Part shown: positions 1 through 8,166 of the stretch, in pieces | How positions within the stretch are numbered: the first letter of the stretch is position 1 | Layout of the letters: every line of letters starts with the position of its first letter | Assembly: GCF_963665355.1 (NCBI RefSeq) | Contig: NZ_OY762229.1 | Location: 3,906,001-3,970,000, forward strand | Origin: an uncultured Desulfobacter sp. | GTDB lineage: Bacteria > Desulfobacterota > Desulfobacteria > Desulfobacterales > Desulfobacteraceae | Reading direction: 5' to 3' | Length of the DNA stretch: 64,000 nucleotides | Made by a program: the position numbers and the translations under genes | Notes under the pieces: generated by a model | What the model was told of the DNA's origin: nothing | Seen by the model: only the letters and a program-made list of their open reading frames with translations | Databases searched by the model: none

Positions 1-20
1 TCATATGGAAAAACAAGCTC

Positions 21-743
21 TTAATCCAGCAGAGAGCCAGATCTGCCCTGCCTGGAAGACAGACTTAGGCCAATCAACCAGCCGAGGAGAAGTACACCCA
101 CACCGGCCAGAAACCATTTAATCATACCGGTTTTAAACATGAGCCCCTCATTTTCTTTTTTCTGGGTAAGAGTGGCGTTCAAAGAATCGTTTTGGGTTTT
201 AAGGCGCTTATTTTCCTTTACAATGGTCTCTATATCCGCAGAGGCGGTTCTAAGGGCTGCATACTGGGATTTTAAGGTTTCAATGTTTTGGGTCAGGGTC
301 TGGTTTTCTTTTTCCAGCTGCGCCATGGCAGCCTGATTTGCTGCAATTTCCGCTTTTTGATTGTTATCTGTTTGGGACCTGTCGTGCTGGCTTTTATTTG
401 CAGATTCCATCAGTTCACTTATTTTGTTTTCCAGTGCGGCTTTCTCCTTTTTCAGCTGGTCTATGATTATGGATTTGGGTGGATCTGTAACAATAAATTT
501 TTTATCCACCCAGCCCTGGTCCCCTGATGTAAGCGATACTTTACAGTAGCCGTTCTTTTCGTCGATTATGGTTAGCGGGGTATCGCTTTTGAGAGTAGTG
601 ATCACAGGGTAGTTGGAGCCTGGACCTTGCCTGAGTGTAAGGATGAGCATGTCCGAGACATAAGCGGTCTGTGCATGGCACAACGCAGCGGTCCCCAGGA
701 CAATTAGAACAACGGCACAAATCCGTGAAAATAGCTTCATCAT
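21..743 (-). CDS. SH3-domain envelope protein with coiled coil and C-terminal anchor
   Basis: Protein of 240 residues. A signal peptide (about 1-24, ending in CHAQ) is followed by a bacterial SH3 domain (about 26-90; LRQGPGSNYPVITTL and GWVDKKFI are typical). Next comes a long Gln/Lys/Glu-rich coiled coil (about 95-200), one membrane helix (about 210-228) and a short basic tail. This is the architecture of the TIGR04211 / YgiM-like SH3 family. The partner is unknown; the layout suggests a periplasmic SH3 domain tethered to the inner membrane. The start is supported by AAGGAGG ten bases upstream. The 5' leader carries one copy of the structured repeat described below. Confidence 0.85.
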   Translation of the reverse strand: MMKLFSRICAVVLIVLGTAALCHAQTAYVSDMLILTLRQGPGSNYPVITTLKSDTPLTIIDEKNGYCKVSLTSGDQGWVDKKFIVTDPPKSIIIDQLKKEKAALENKISELMESANKSQHDRSQTDNNQKAEIAANQAAMAQLEKENQTLTQNIETLKSQYAALRTASADIETIVKENKRLKTQNDSLNATLTQKKENEGLMFKTGMIKWFLAGVGVLLLGWLIGLSLSSRQGRSGSLLD

Positions 744-767
744 TATTTAGTTGCCTCCTTAGAAGTT

Positions 768-856
768 TTTTAGATGAAAGCCCCAATAAGCTGTTAAGTT
801 ACTTTCATGTTTTGTTGTGAGTTAGGCCCGGGATTGACCCGGATAAGACCCGGTTA
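768..856 (-). promoter_or_regulatory. Structured leader element, copy 1 (upstream of SH3 gene)
   Basis: In the sense of the SH3 gene this contains a CCGGG-TCAAT-CCCGG hairpin (828-842). It is followed by the conserved core CACAACAAAACATGAAAG (802-819), a variable loop, and the pairing strand CTTTCATCTAAAA ending near 768, about 25 bases before the start codon. The core and the closing CTTTCAT strand match the copies at 1101-1195, 24905-25011 and 48877-48975, while the loops differ. Read as a cis-acting RNA; the ligand or binding protein is unknown. Confidence 0.55.
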
Positions 857-1009
857 CGAATAGGTCGGACCGGTCCAAGTCCGTTAGTAAACTATCAGTC
901 CTGCCCTGTTTTTACAACACCCGGCATGTAAAAAAAACTTGCCAAACCGCGTGGAACATGGGATCAATCATTACTTCCTGTTTTACAAAGAATGACTATC
1001 CTGGACGAA

Positions 1010-1195
1010 CGGCCATGGGCCGACCTGGTCTATCAACACCCAGGCTCAGCCCACAACGAAAGTTGAAAGATCTGTGTCGATTACACAGACTTTCTTATAA
1101 CGGCCATGGGCCGAGCCAGACATATCATCTGTCAGGCTTCGACCCACAACAAAGGTTGAAAGATCTGAGTAACTTACCCAGTCTTTCATATAAAA
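1010..1195 (+). repeat. Tandem structured leader elements, copies 2a and 2b (upstream of diadenylate cyclase-domain gene)
   Basis: Two 91-base units start with CGGCCATGGGCCG, itself a small hairpin, at 1010 and 1101. Each has a variable hairpin: CCTGG/CCAGG around a loop containing TATCAAC in unit 1, and GACA/TGTC around TATCATC in unit 2. Then follow CCCACAAC(G/A)AA and a TGAAAG...CTTTC hairpin with unit-specific pairs (TCTGTGT/ACACAGA in unit 1). Bases 1097-1195 are identical to 48877-48975. The unit ends about 50 bases before the downstream start codon. Together with copy 1 and its gene, this accounts for the 480-base gap between the divergent genes. Confidence 0.65.
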
Positions 1196-1244
1196 TAAAG
1201 ATCAGGTCATTGTCCGCAGCCTGTTGAGTGAAAATGGTTGGTTT

Positions 1245-2687
1245 ATGAGTCTGGACTCTTTCAAAAAATTGTGTATTGCCAATATCCTTAACGGGGTTTC
1301 TGACGGCTTGCTCAAATATTCAAGCCCCAGTCGTGTCGCCCTGCTGTTCGCGGCAGGGCCCAATGATCCCATTCAGGTGTTTGATCCCCAGGATCTTTTG
1401 TTCGGGCATGAAACCGTGCTTGAAGATGTTTTTGTTGTCAACGAGCAACAGTGGCGGCAGCATATCCTGGAGAAGATTAAAAGCCAGCCCAAAGGTTATC
1501 TGATCCCCATAGAAAATCTGGGCCTTTCAGGGCTTATTGAGTTTGCAGGGGCAAGTTCCGATTTCTTTTATCAGGCCTGGTTCACAGAGCACCATCCTGA
1601 CATGTGCTCCATCAGGCCGACGGAAAAATGGCTGGAACAGGCGGCGTGCCTGCTTGCCCATGATTTTACCACGTGCAACCCGCCCATCAACTGTTCTGAT
1701 TATGTGCTTAAAAATTATGCACTCCAGGCCATAGCCGATTATATGGTGGATGAGCGCAACAGCCATCTGGGGTATGATACAAAAATTCAGATTCCCACGG
1801 TCCTCAACCATATTCTTTCCATTTCAAAAACCAGGGAAGAAGGATCCTGGGCCAGGGGATATCTTTTTTTTACGGACCCGGTCAATATAGAATCCATTAA
1901 TTTTTTAACCATGTTTCAGCGTAATGAAAGACCGCTGGTTTCAAATATCAAACACATCAGAAAACTTCTTGTCAGTGTGGAGCGGTCAAACCGCAAGCTT
2001 GTATCCGACGGCAATTATGTTGTGGGGATCACCCTGGCACCTGTGCCTGAATATGCCATTGTCGCTGATTTCAAAGGAGATCATGGTTTTCTCAACATGG
2101 GTACCCAGAAAGTGGCCTCGTTTTCTGACGGCAGTTTTTATTCAACCACCAGGGAAAATAAGCTGGTGGAGCTGGAAGAACTGCTTTTGGATTCACGGCT
2201 TAACGTTGAAACGGCCGGAACCCTGTTCAGTGTGGTTTCCGGGTTGATACACAAGGCTGGGCATTCACATTACGGCAGTACTGTGGTGATTGATATGAAC
2301 GATGCCCCCCTGGTATTACCCGGCCATGTGCTGGACCCTCCTTTAAGCCTTCTGGATTCCGACAACTACAATCTGGCCGAGGCATTCATGCGCATTGACG
2401 GCGCAGTGCATATAACACCGGATGCCAGAATCCGCGGATTCGGATGTCTTCTGGACGGGCAGTCCATTACATGGGAAAACATGGCCCGGGGGGCCAGGTA
2501 CAATTCCGCATTGAGATTTTCCGCCACAACATCCCGGGTGATTGTGGTGGTTGTTTCTGCTGACAGGCCGGTTTCAATCATATATAACGGTATTGAATTA
2601 AACGGTATGTGCCGGTGGAAACCCATCTACCAGTACATGCCCGAGATACTTACCCTTGACAAGCATCTGCACGGCGTGCAGATATGA
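1245..2687 (+). CDS. Putative diadenylate cyclase (C-terminal DisA_N/DAC domain)
   Basis: About 480 residues. The last 100 residues resemble the DisA_N diadenylate cyclase fold: a DGA motif in DGAVHITPDA (about residue 385), then RGARYNSALRFS (about 415-426), VVVVSADRP and IIYNG. Known enzymes condense two ATP into cyclic di-AMP. The usual second motif RHR is RYN here, so activity is uncertain. The long N-terminal part resembles sensor regions attached to this class of cyclase, but I cannot name its ligand. ATG 1245 is chosen; a TTG at 1224 is in frame, and neither has a clear ribosome site. The tandem leader elements end just upstream and nagZ follows after 9 bases. Confidence 0.7.
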   Translation: MSLDSFKKLCIANILNGVSDGLLKYSSPSRVALLFAAGPNDPIQVFDPQDLLFGHETVLEDVFVVNEQQWRQHILEKIKSQPKGYLIPIENLGLSGLIEFAGASSDFFYQAWFTEHHPDMCSIRPTEKWLEQAACLLAHDFTTCNPPINCSDYVLKNYALQAIADYMVDERNSHLGYDTKIQIPTVLNHILSISKTREEGSWARGYLFFTDPVNIESINFLTMFQRNERPLVSNIKHIRKLLVSVERSNRKLVSDGNYVVGITLAPVPEYAIVADFKGDHGFLNMGTQKVASFSDGSFYSTTRENKLVELEELLLDSRLNVETAGTLFSVVSGLIHKAGHSHYGSTVVIDMNDAPLVLPGHVLDPPLSLLDSDNYNLAEAFMRIDGAVHITPDARIRGFGCLLDGQSITWENMARGARYNSALRFSATTSRVIVVVVSADRPVSIIYNGIELNGMCRWKPIYQYMPEILTLDKHLHGVQI

Positions 2688-2696
2688 TGATAGCTT

Positions 2697-3695
2697 ATGA
2701 TTTCATTTGATTTTAATTCACTTCCTGATATGGCCGGCCAGCGTCTGATGCTCGGGTTTGACGGTCAGACCCTCAACTCAGAACTAAAGCATTTGATAAA
2801 GGTATACAGGGCCGGTGGAATAATTCTGTTCAAGCCCAACATTGAATCGGCTGACCAGCTGCGCCGTTTGTGCATGGATGCCCGGAAATATGCACTGGAT
2901 CAAGGTTTGCCGGATCTGTTTGTCGCCGTGGACCAGGAAGGCGGAAAGGTGGCAAGGCTGCGTAAACCCTTTACTCAATTTCCCGGTAACCCCCATATGA
3001 AAACCCTTGAAGACGCCAGGGACTTTGCCAGGATTACAGCATCAGAGTTGTCCGATGTGGGCATAAACATGAACATGGCTCCGGTCATGGATGTGGCCCC
3101 GCCTGATGTGAACTCCATCATGAAAGACCGGGTGTTTGAAGGGGATGCAAAGCGTGTGTCCCAAATGGGCACAGCTGTGATCAAGGGGCTTCAGGACAGG
3201 GGGATCATGGCTGTGGGCAAACATTTTCCGGGCATCGGCAGAACAGTAAAGGATTCCCATTTTGTTCTGCCTGAACTGGATGCGCACCTGTCCCATTTAA
3301 AACAGACCGATCTTGTCCCTTTTGAAGCGGCAATAAACGCACAGGTGTCAGGCATCATGCTGTCACATATCATGTATCCCCGGCTGGATTCTGACTGGCA
3401 GGCCAGCCTGTCAACGGTTATTGCATACGATCTGTTGCGACGGGATATGGGATATCAGGGGCTTGTCATGACCGACGATCTTGACATGAAGGCCATCAGC
3501 CATGACATGGACACCTGTATTCACAGAATTATGACGGCACACATCGATATCGTGCTTGTCTGCCACGCCGGACCCAATATCACTGATGCCCGGGACGCTG
3601 TTATGACATATCTTGAACGTGACAAGGAATTGTTTGAATCAGGCCAGGCTTGCGTGAAAAGGATTTTAGCGGCCAAGGAAAAGTTTCTTGGTTAA
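2697..3695 (+). CDS. nagZ: Beta-N-acetylhexosaminidase, GH3 (NagZ-like)
   Basis: Protein of 332 residues, the usual NagZ length, without a signal peptide and so cytoplasmic. NagZ cleaves GlcNAc from 1,6-anhydro-muropeptides during peptidoglycan recycling. Visible motifs are VDQEGGKVARL (78-88), the substrate and catalytic loop KHFPGIGRTVKDSH (175-188, with the assisting His) and VMTDDLDM (257-264) carrying the nucleophile Asp. It starts 9 bases after the diadenylate-cyclase-domain gene and is probably co-transcribed, which links a second messenger often tied to wall homeostasis with wall recycling. Confidence 0.88.
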   Translation: MISFDFNSLPDMAGQRLMLGFDGQTLNSELKHLIKVYRAGGIILFKPNIESADQLRRLCMDARKYALDQGLPDLFVAVDQEGGKVARLRKPFTQFPGNPHMKTLEDARDFARITASELSDVGINMNMAPVMDVAPPDVNSIMKDRVFEGDAKRVSQMGTAVIKGLQDRGIMAVGKHFPGIGRTVKDSHFVLPELDAHLSHLKQTDLVPFEAAINAQVSGIMLSHIMYPRLDSDWQASLSTVIAYDLLRRDMGYQGLVMTDDLDMKAISHDMDTCIHRIMTAHIDIVLVCHAGPNITDARDAVMTYLERDKELFESGQACVKRILAAKEKFLG

Positions 3696-3734
3696 ATTGG
3701 GTTCACGTTCTCCCTTCCCCTGGCCTATATCTGA

Positions 3735-4145
3735 CTAACGGTTGAAAGCCCGGTCCAGTTTTTCTTTTTCCTGGGCGGCGATGCCTGAAATATCTCCGGG
3801 CGGGACACCTTTTTTCATGCCCGGACAGGAATTGGCCATGATGTCCCAGTTTTCCGGATGGCTGATCAGCGCTTTGATAAAGGGCCAGGCCCGGCACATA
3901 TAGGGTTTGACCGGATGGATGGTGCACTGCTTTTCGGAATCAAAAAAGATGCAGCAACCGTCCTGTCCCAGTGTAAGTACAGGCCTTGAGCCGGACATGT
4001 CACAATATTTTTCCACAAAGGTATCAGGATCTGCCTTGATATAATCGCATATTTTTCTGATATCTGTTTCATCCACATAGGTGCCGCCAAAGCCTTTGCA
4101 GCACTGGCCACATAATTTACAGTCAAACATCTCCTGGGCGTTCAT
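3735..4145 (-). CDS. YkgJ-family cysteine-cluster protein
   Basis: Protein of 136 residues with the CxxCGxCC cluster near the N terminus (CKLCGQCC, 10-17), single Cys residues at CDM and CCIF, and CTIHPVKPYMCRAWPF. This is the pattern of the zinc/iron-chelating YkgJ (UPF0153) family, whose biochemical role is not established. It is the last gene of the dnaX-ybaB-recR run, starting 6 bases after recR, and converges with nagZ. Confidence 0.8.
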   Translation of the reverse strand: MNAQEMFDCKLCGQCCKGFGGTYVDETDIRKICDYIKADPDTFVEKYCDMSGSRPVLTLGQDGCCIFFDSEKQCTIHPVKPYMCRAWPFIKALISHPENWDIMANSCPGMKKGVPPGDISGIAAQEKEKLDRAFNR

Positions 4146-4151
4146 TATTTT

Positions 4152-4751
4152 TTATATCCCATACCGTTTTTCCATGGCTTTTTGCATGGTCAAAGGATCC
4201 ACATACTGAAGATCCCCGCCCATGGGTATGCCCGATGCAATCCGGGTGATTTTAATTTTTGCCGGATCCAGCTTACCCCGGATATAGGCGGCCGTGGCTT
4301 CGCCTTCCACATTGGTCCGGGTGGCAAGAATAATTTCTCTGATCTGGCTGCCCCGGGCCCGCCTGAACAGTTCAGCCAGACGGATGTCCCCGGGTCCGAT
4401 GCCGTCAATGGGAGACAGGGCTCCCCCAAGGATGTGATACACGCCTGAAAAGGCCCCTGATTTTTCAATGGCAGCCATGTCCGTGGGGTTTTCCACCACA
4501 CAGATCTGGCCTTTGTCCCGGACGGGGTTGGAACAGATCTGGCAGGTTTCCCGATCAGTGAGTGCAAAGCAGGATGCGCATAACCTGACGCTTTTTTTAA
4601 GTTCAATAATGTCTGCGGCCAAAGTAACCGCCTGGTGGTCCGGGGCATGAAGGATATGCAGGGCCAGGCGCTCTGCTGTTTTCCTACCGATCCCCGGCAG
4701 GGTGGAAAGGGAGTGGATCAGCTTGACAATGGCTTCGGGATAATGATTCAC
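4152..4751 (-). CDS. recR: Recombination mediator RecR
   Basis: Protein of 199 residues, normal for RecR. It has an N-terminal helix-hairpin-helix (LPGIGRKTAERLA, 18-30), a zinc finger with Cys 58, 61, 70 and 73, and a Toprim domain (ICVVENPTDMAAIE onward) ending in a Walker-like tail with GIPMGGDLQYVD. RecR works with RecO and RecF to load RecA on gapped DNA. The start is GTG at 4751. The gene order dnaX-ybaB-recR is widely conserved in bacteria. Confidence 0.96.
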   Translation of the reverse strand: MNHYPEAIVKLIHSLSTLPGIGRKTAERLALHILHAPDHQAVTLAADIIELKKSVRLCASCFALTDRETCQICSNPVRDKGQICVVENPTDMAAIEKSGAFSGVYHILGGALSPIDGIGPGDIRLAELFRRARGSQIREIILATRTNVEGEATAAYIRGKLDPAKIKITRIASGIPMGGDLQYVDPLTMQKAMEKRYGI

Positions 4752-4777
4752 AATGGGTCGGTTTTTTTTACAAAAGA

Positions 4778-5086
4778 TTACAGGCCTGGAATATTCATGC
4801 CGCCGGTGAGTTTGCTCATTTCCGAGGAGACCATGTCCTGGGATTTTTTCAAGGCGTCATTCACAGCGGCAAGAATAAGATCCTGAAGCATTTCAACATC
4901 TTCGGGATCAATGATCTCTTTTTCAAGAACAATGGATTCAATTTTCTGGCCACCATTGGCCACAACTTTGACCATACCTCCGCCTGCGCTGGCTTCAACG
5001 GTTTTGGTGGCCAGTTCCTGCTGGGTCTCCAGCATTTTTTTCTGCAGTTTCTGGGCCTGCTTCATCATGTTGTTCATATTTCTCAT
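4778..5086 (-). CDS. YbaB/EbfC nucleoid-associated protein
   Basis: Protein of 102 residues rich in Met, Gln and Lys at the N terminus (MRNMNNMMKQAQKLQKKM), with the family's central GGGMVKVVANGGQKIESI and the helical LILAAVNDALKKSQ. YbaB proteins are small DNA-binding dimers of the nucleoid. AGGAG precedes the ATG. It sits between dnaX and recR, its usual place. Confidence 0.94.
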   Translation of the reverse strand: MRNMNNMMKQAQKLQKKMLETQQELATKTVEASAGGGMVKVVANGGQKIESIVLEKEIIDPEDVEMLQDLILAAVNDALKKSQDMVSSEMSKLTGGMNIPGL

Positions 5087-5111
5087 GGGGTAACTCCTAT
5101 GTTATTGATTA

Positions 5112-6869
5112 TTAAATAATATCTGCGTCAAATAAACGCACTGCATGCTGGACCATGGGATGGCCTGCCGCAGCCTGTTCCGCCTTTTGCCGGGTCATTT
5201 GCTCCAGGCCATTGTTATCATCGGGCCTGCCGCTATTGTCTATATTTACCTTGATGGATTTGCCTAAATGTTTCCGGCTCAGTGCCTCCAGCTCTTTGGT
5301 TTTGTTGTTCAGCCTGGATTCTTCAAAGCTGGAGCATGATGCAAGGGTGATAATGACCTTGTCCGGGGCTGATGTGTCTGCCTGACCCTTGGAAAATAGA
5401 CCGAAAATAAAAGGCTGTTCATGTTGAAGCACATCCATGAACTGGGGCCAGGTTACAGGACCCTGGTTCGCTTGTTCCCGGGGTGGCGGGGCGGCAGGTC
5501 CGGATGAATAACCCGGAATATCCGGCTGTGGCGCCTGGTCGAATTGAGGTTCATGTTCTGGTTCATGGGGCGGTGGCTCCGGCATTGGCCGGGGAGCTTG
5601 TGCGGGAGATTTTGCTGGCGGCACGGCTTCGGGGACCTGTCCTGGAGACGGAACAGGCATTTGGCTTTGGTGATTATTTTGTCGGGGGGTGGAACCCGAA
5701 CCGGCCTGGGCCAGGCGGTTCTCCATCCGGCGGGCCAGAAGATCCACCTTGGTGATGATCTCATCAAGCCGGGTTTCCGGCTCAATCTGGATCATTTTAA
5801 GCAGCACCATCTCAACGGCGGTCTGGGTGTGGGATGCAAAACGGACAATGCTCTCCTCCTTTAAAAGAAGATCCAGCAGCATCCCGAGATAGGCCGGTGC
5901 CAGGTCTTTGCACATCCGGTCAAGCTCAAGTCGTTCGGTTTCAATCATATTGAGCACAAGGCTGTCTTTTCCGCACAGCCGGATAATATTCAGATTTCTG
6001 AACTGGGCGATGATACCGGAATAAAATTCTTTGAAATCCATGCCGGAATCATTTATTTTGCTGACAAGATCGATGAGTTGGGCCCCGTTTCTTTCCAGTA
6101 CCGCCGAAGATATGGAAAAAAGAACGCGCCGGTCCGTGACCCGAAGCCGCTGGGCCACAGTCTCCTGGTTAATCTCTTTTTCAGGTCCGGCTGAAAGGAT
6201 CCTGTCCAGAAGACTTAAGGAGTCCCTGATGGAGCCGTCCGCTTCCAATGCGATCAGGTCCAGGCCCTCTTTTTCAACGGTGTAGCCCTCTTGCCGGCAC
6301 AGGTTCTCCAGGTGGGCGCAAATTTTGTCCAGTGAAATCCGGGACAGGTCATGGCGCTGGCACCGGGACAGGATCGTGGCCGGAATCTTATGGACTTCGG
6401 TTGTGGCAAAGATGAAAAGAACATGGTCCGGCGGTTCTTCAAGTGTCTTGAGCAGGGCATTGAAGGCGGCCACCGAAAGCATGTGGACTTCATCAATAAT
6501 ATATATTTTGTACCGGGCCGCAGAAGGCATGTAGGCCACATTGTCCCTCAGGTCACGGATCTGCTCCACACTGTTGTTTGAGGCGCCGTCAATTTCAAAT
6601 ACGTCTGTACAGTGACCATTGATAATATCTTTGCAGATTCTGCATTCATTGCACGGCGCATGGGTGGGGCCTGTTTCGCATGTCATGGCCTTGGCCATGA
6701 TGCGGGCAATTGTGGTTTTGCCGGTCCCCCTGGGACCTGCCAGCAAAAGGGCATGGGGGACCCTGTTTCCGGAGATGGCGTTGGTCAGGGTGGTGGTGAC
6801 ATGATCCTGTCCAACAACTTCTGAAAATGTCTGGGGCCGGTATTTTAATGCCAGAACCTGGTAAGACAT
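5112..6869 (-). CDS. dnaX: DNA polymerase III subunit gamma/tau
   Basis: Protein of 585 residues. The AAA+ clamp-loader module has Walker A GPRGTGKTT (45-53), a zinc finger with Cys 64, 73, 76 and 79, Walker B IIDEVHML and sensor SRCQRHD. Domain III follows to about residue 370, then a Pro/Gln-rich linker (about 390-480) and a tau-like C-terminal region that would contact the polymerase. It loads the sliding clamp. First gene of the operon with ybaB, recR and ykgJ; a good promoter lies at 6918-6946. Confidence 0.97.
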   Translation of the reverse strand: MSYQVLALKYRPQTFSEVVGQDHVTTTLTNAISGNRVPHALLLAGPRGTGKTTIARIMAKAMTCETGPTHAPCNECRICKDIINGHCTDVFEIDGASNNSVEQIRDLRDNVAYMPSAARYKIYIIDEVHMLSVAAFNALLKTLEEPPDHVLFIFATTEVHKIPATILSRCQRHDLSRISLDKICAHLENLCRQEGYTVEKEGLDLIALEADGSIRDSLSLLDRILSAGPEKEINQETVAQRLRVTDRRVLFSISSAVLERNGAQLIDLVSKINDSGMDFKEFYSGIIAQFRNLNIIRLCGKDSLVLNMIETERLELDRMCKDLAPAYLGMLLDLLLKEESIVRFASHTQTAVEMVLLKMIQIEPETRLDEIITKVDLLARRMENRLAQAGSGSTPRQNNHQSQMPVPSPGQVPEAVPPAKSPAQAPRPMPEPPPHEPEHEPQFDQAPQPDIPGYSSGPAAPPPREQANQGPVTWPQFMDVLQHEQPFIFGLFSKGQADTSAPDKVIITLASCSSFEESRLNNKTKELEALSRKHLGKSIKVNIDNSGRPDDNNGLEQMTRQKAEQAAAGHPMVQHAVRLFDADII

Positions 6870-6917
6870 GTATATCTAAAGACCTTTAATGTTTCTTTCC
6901 GTAATAAAGTAAAAGAT

Positions 6918-6946
6918 TTTATACCAGAGGGGGTGGTATGGGTCAA
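6918..6946 (-). promoter_or_regulatory. Predicted sigma-70 promoter for dnaX operon
   Basis: On the minus strand TTGACC (6941-6946) and TATAAA (6918-6923) are separated by exactly 17 bases, about 50 bases upstream of the dnaX start. The match to the consensus is close; activity is inferred. Confidence 0.7.
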
Positions 6947-6996
6947 TGTCGGGGGAAAATTTGTTTTTACCCCAATTATTAGCAGAATGTTTTTTC

Positions 6997-7025
6997 TTGT
7001 CATTTATTTTTATTTCTTTAATAAT
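6997..7025 (+). promoter_or_regulatory. Predicted sigma-70 promoter for type II secretion operon
   Basis: TTGTCA (6997-7002), a 17-base spacer and AATAAT (7020-7025), each one mismatch from consensus, in an AT-rich stretch about 65 bases before gspG. It is divergent from the dnaX promoter. Confidence 0.55.
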
Positions 7026-7088
7026 CCGCTAAAATTAGGAAATAGAACTCCTTGTCTAACCAAGCAATAACACTACAGGCGGTCATAT

Positions 7089-7577
7089 ATGAAAATTATG
7101 GAACTTAAATGCATAAGATTTTTCAGGCAAAGCAACAGGCACATTGGAGATCAGGCCGGCTTTTCATTTATTGAACTGATGGTGGTTGTCATCATTCTGG
7201 GAATTCTGGCCGGTGCCATTGTACCGAGGTATATGGACAAAGCGGACAAGGCAAAAGCTGTTAAAGCCCAGGTGGACATTGCCGCCATTGAAACCAGCCT
7301 TAAAATGTATAAACTGGACAATGGATTTTATCCCACGACGGAACAGGGGCTTTTAGCCCTGATCGAGAAACCGACCACAGATCCCGTCCCCCGCAGCTGG
7401 AATGAAAACGGATATTTTGAAAAGCAAAGACTCCCCAAAGATCCTTGGGGGAACGAATATATCTACCTGTGTCCCGGTGTCCACGGTACCTTTGATCTGA
7501 TGTCATATGGTGCCGACTCGGAATCAGGAGGGGAGGGGATCAATGCGGATATCACCAACTGGGAAGAAAAGGAATAA
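7089..7577 (+). CDS. gspG: Type II secretion major pseudopilin GspG
   Basis: Protein of 162 residues. A short basic leader ends at Gly24, followed by the mature N terminus [18 protein letters not shown] with Glu at +5, the type IV prepilin signal cut by a GspO-type peptidase. The globular part has the GspG pattern [15 protein letters not shown], the [15 protein letters not shown] turn and the calcium-site region [11 protein letters not shown]. It builds the pseudopilus that pushes substrates through the secretin. First gene of the operon. Confidence 0.96.
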   Translation: MKIMELKCIRFFRQSNRHIGDQAGFSFIELMVVVIILGILAGAIVPRYMDKADKAKAVKAQVDIAAIETSLKMYKLDNGFYPTTEQGLLALIEKPTTDPVPRSWNENGYFEKQRLPKDPWGNEYIYLCPGVHGTFDLMSYGADSESGGEGINADITNWEEKE

Positions 7578-8166
7578 CAGCCATGGGCTGATCCGATCCA
7601 ATGCCATCCAGGACCGGCCCCCAACACAACAGGCGTGCATTTTAAATAGTTATCGTGACGTTCATGGAAATCACTGGGGCTTTACCTTTATTGAACTGAT
7701 GGTGGTGGTGGGCATTTTTACCATTCTGCTGCTGTTTTCCATCCCGTTGTTCAGGCAGATTCATTTGACCCCGGGGGCATCTGATCGCGTTTCCGGTCTG
7801 ATTCTCTTCCTGGAAGATTTAAAGCTCAAAGCCGTGGCTGAAAATAAGAATTTTACCCTTGATGTGGATTGCGTTTCCGGCAGGATTTATGTGACGGATG
7901 ATACAATGGATAGGGATCTCCGGCAGCAGGCCCTGGACAATGGCATTTCCCTGGGCGGTGATCTGCAACTGCTTAATCTGGAATTTCCGGATGACGATAC
8001 CAGAACCAATGGCGACAAAAGCATCTGTTTTTTCAGTAAAGGATACTCGGACCGGGTTCTCATCCATGTCCGGGAACAGAGCCGGGAGGTGACTGTGCAA
8101 GTATGCATGTTCCAGAAAAAAGTTCACCTGATCAATCGGTATGTCTCCTATGACGATTGTATATGA
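7543..8166 (+). CDS. gspH: Type II secretion minor pseudopilin GspH
   Basis: About 207 residues. The start at ATG 7543 is preferred over 7507 because AGGAGGGGAGGGG (7527-7539) lies just before it; it overlaps gspG by 35 bases. The prepilin signal [14 protein letters not shown] begins at residue 46, so the leader is unusually long, about 46 residues. The rest is a GspH-like small beta-rich domain. The extra leader length coincides with DNA that resembles the intergenic structured repeat (7577-7635). Confidence 0.82.
   Translation: MRISPTGKKRNNSHGLIRSNAIQDRPPTQQACILNSYRDVHGNHWGFTFIELMVVVGIFTILLLFSIPLFRQIHLTPGASDRVSGLILFLEDLKLKAVAENKNFTLDVDCVSGRIYVTDDTMDRDLRQQALDNGISLGGDLQLLNLEFPDDDTRTNGDKSICFFSKGYSDRVLIHVREQSREVTVQVCMFQKKVHLINRYVSYDDCI

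Noticed and set aside
958-1227. An 89-codon open frame over the tandem elements, and a similar one at 48843-49118 that shares a 33-residue stretch; they could encode a repeated leader peptide.
   Set aside because: The shared peptide follows only from the identical DNA. The copy upstream of the SH3 gene has stops in this frame, the copy before the M48 gene gives a different peptide, and the DNA changes follow stem pairing, not codons. There is no ribosome site.
3042-3296. Long open frames antisense to real genes, here in nagZ and also in hrpA (55039-55959), gspE (15332-15841) and gspL (10709-11251).
   Set aside because: They lie wholly inside well-supported genes, have no ribosome sites and give implausible proteins; they are codon-bias shadows.
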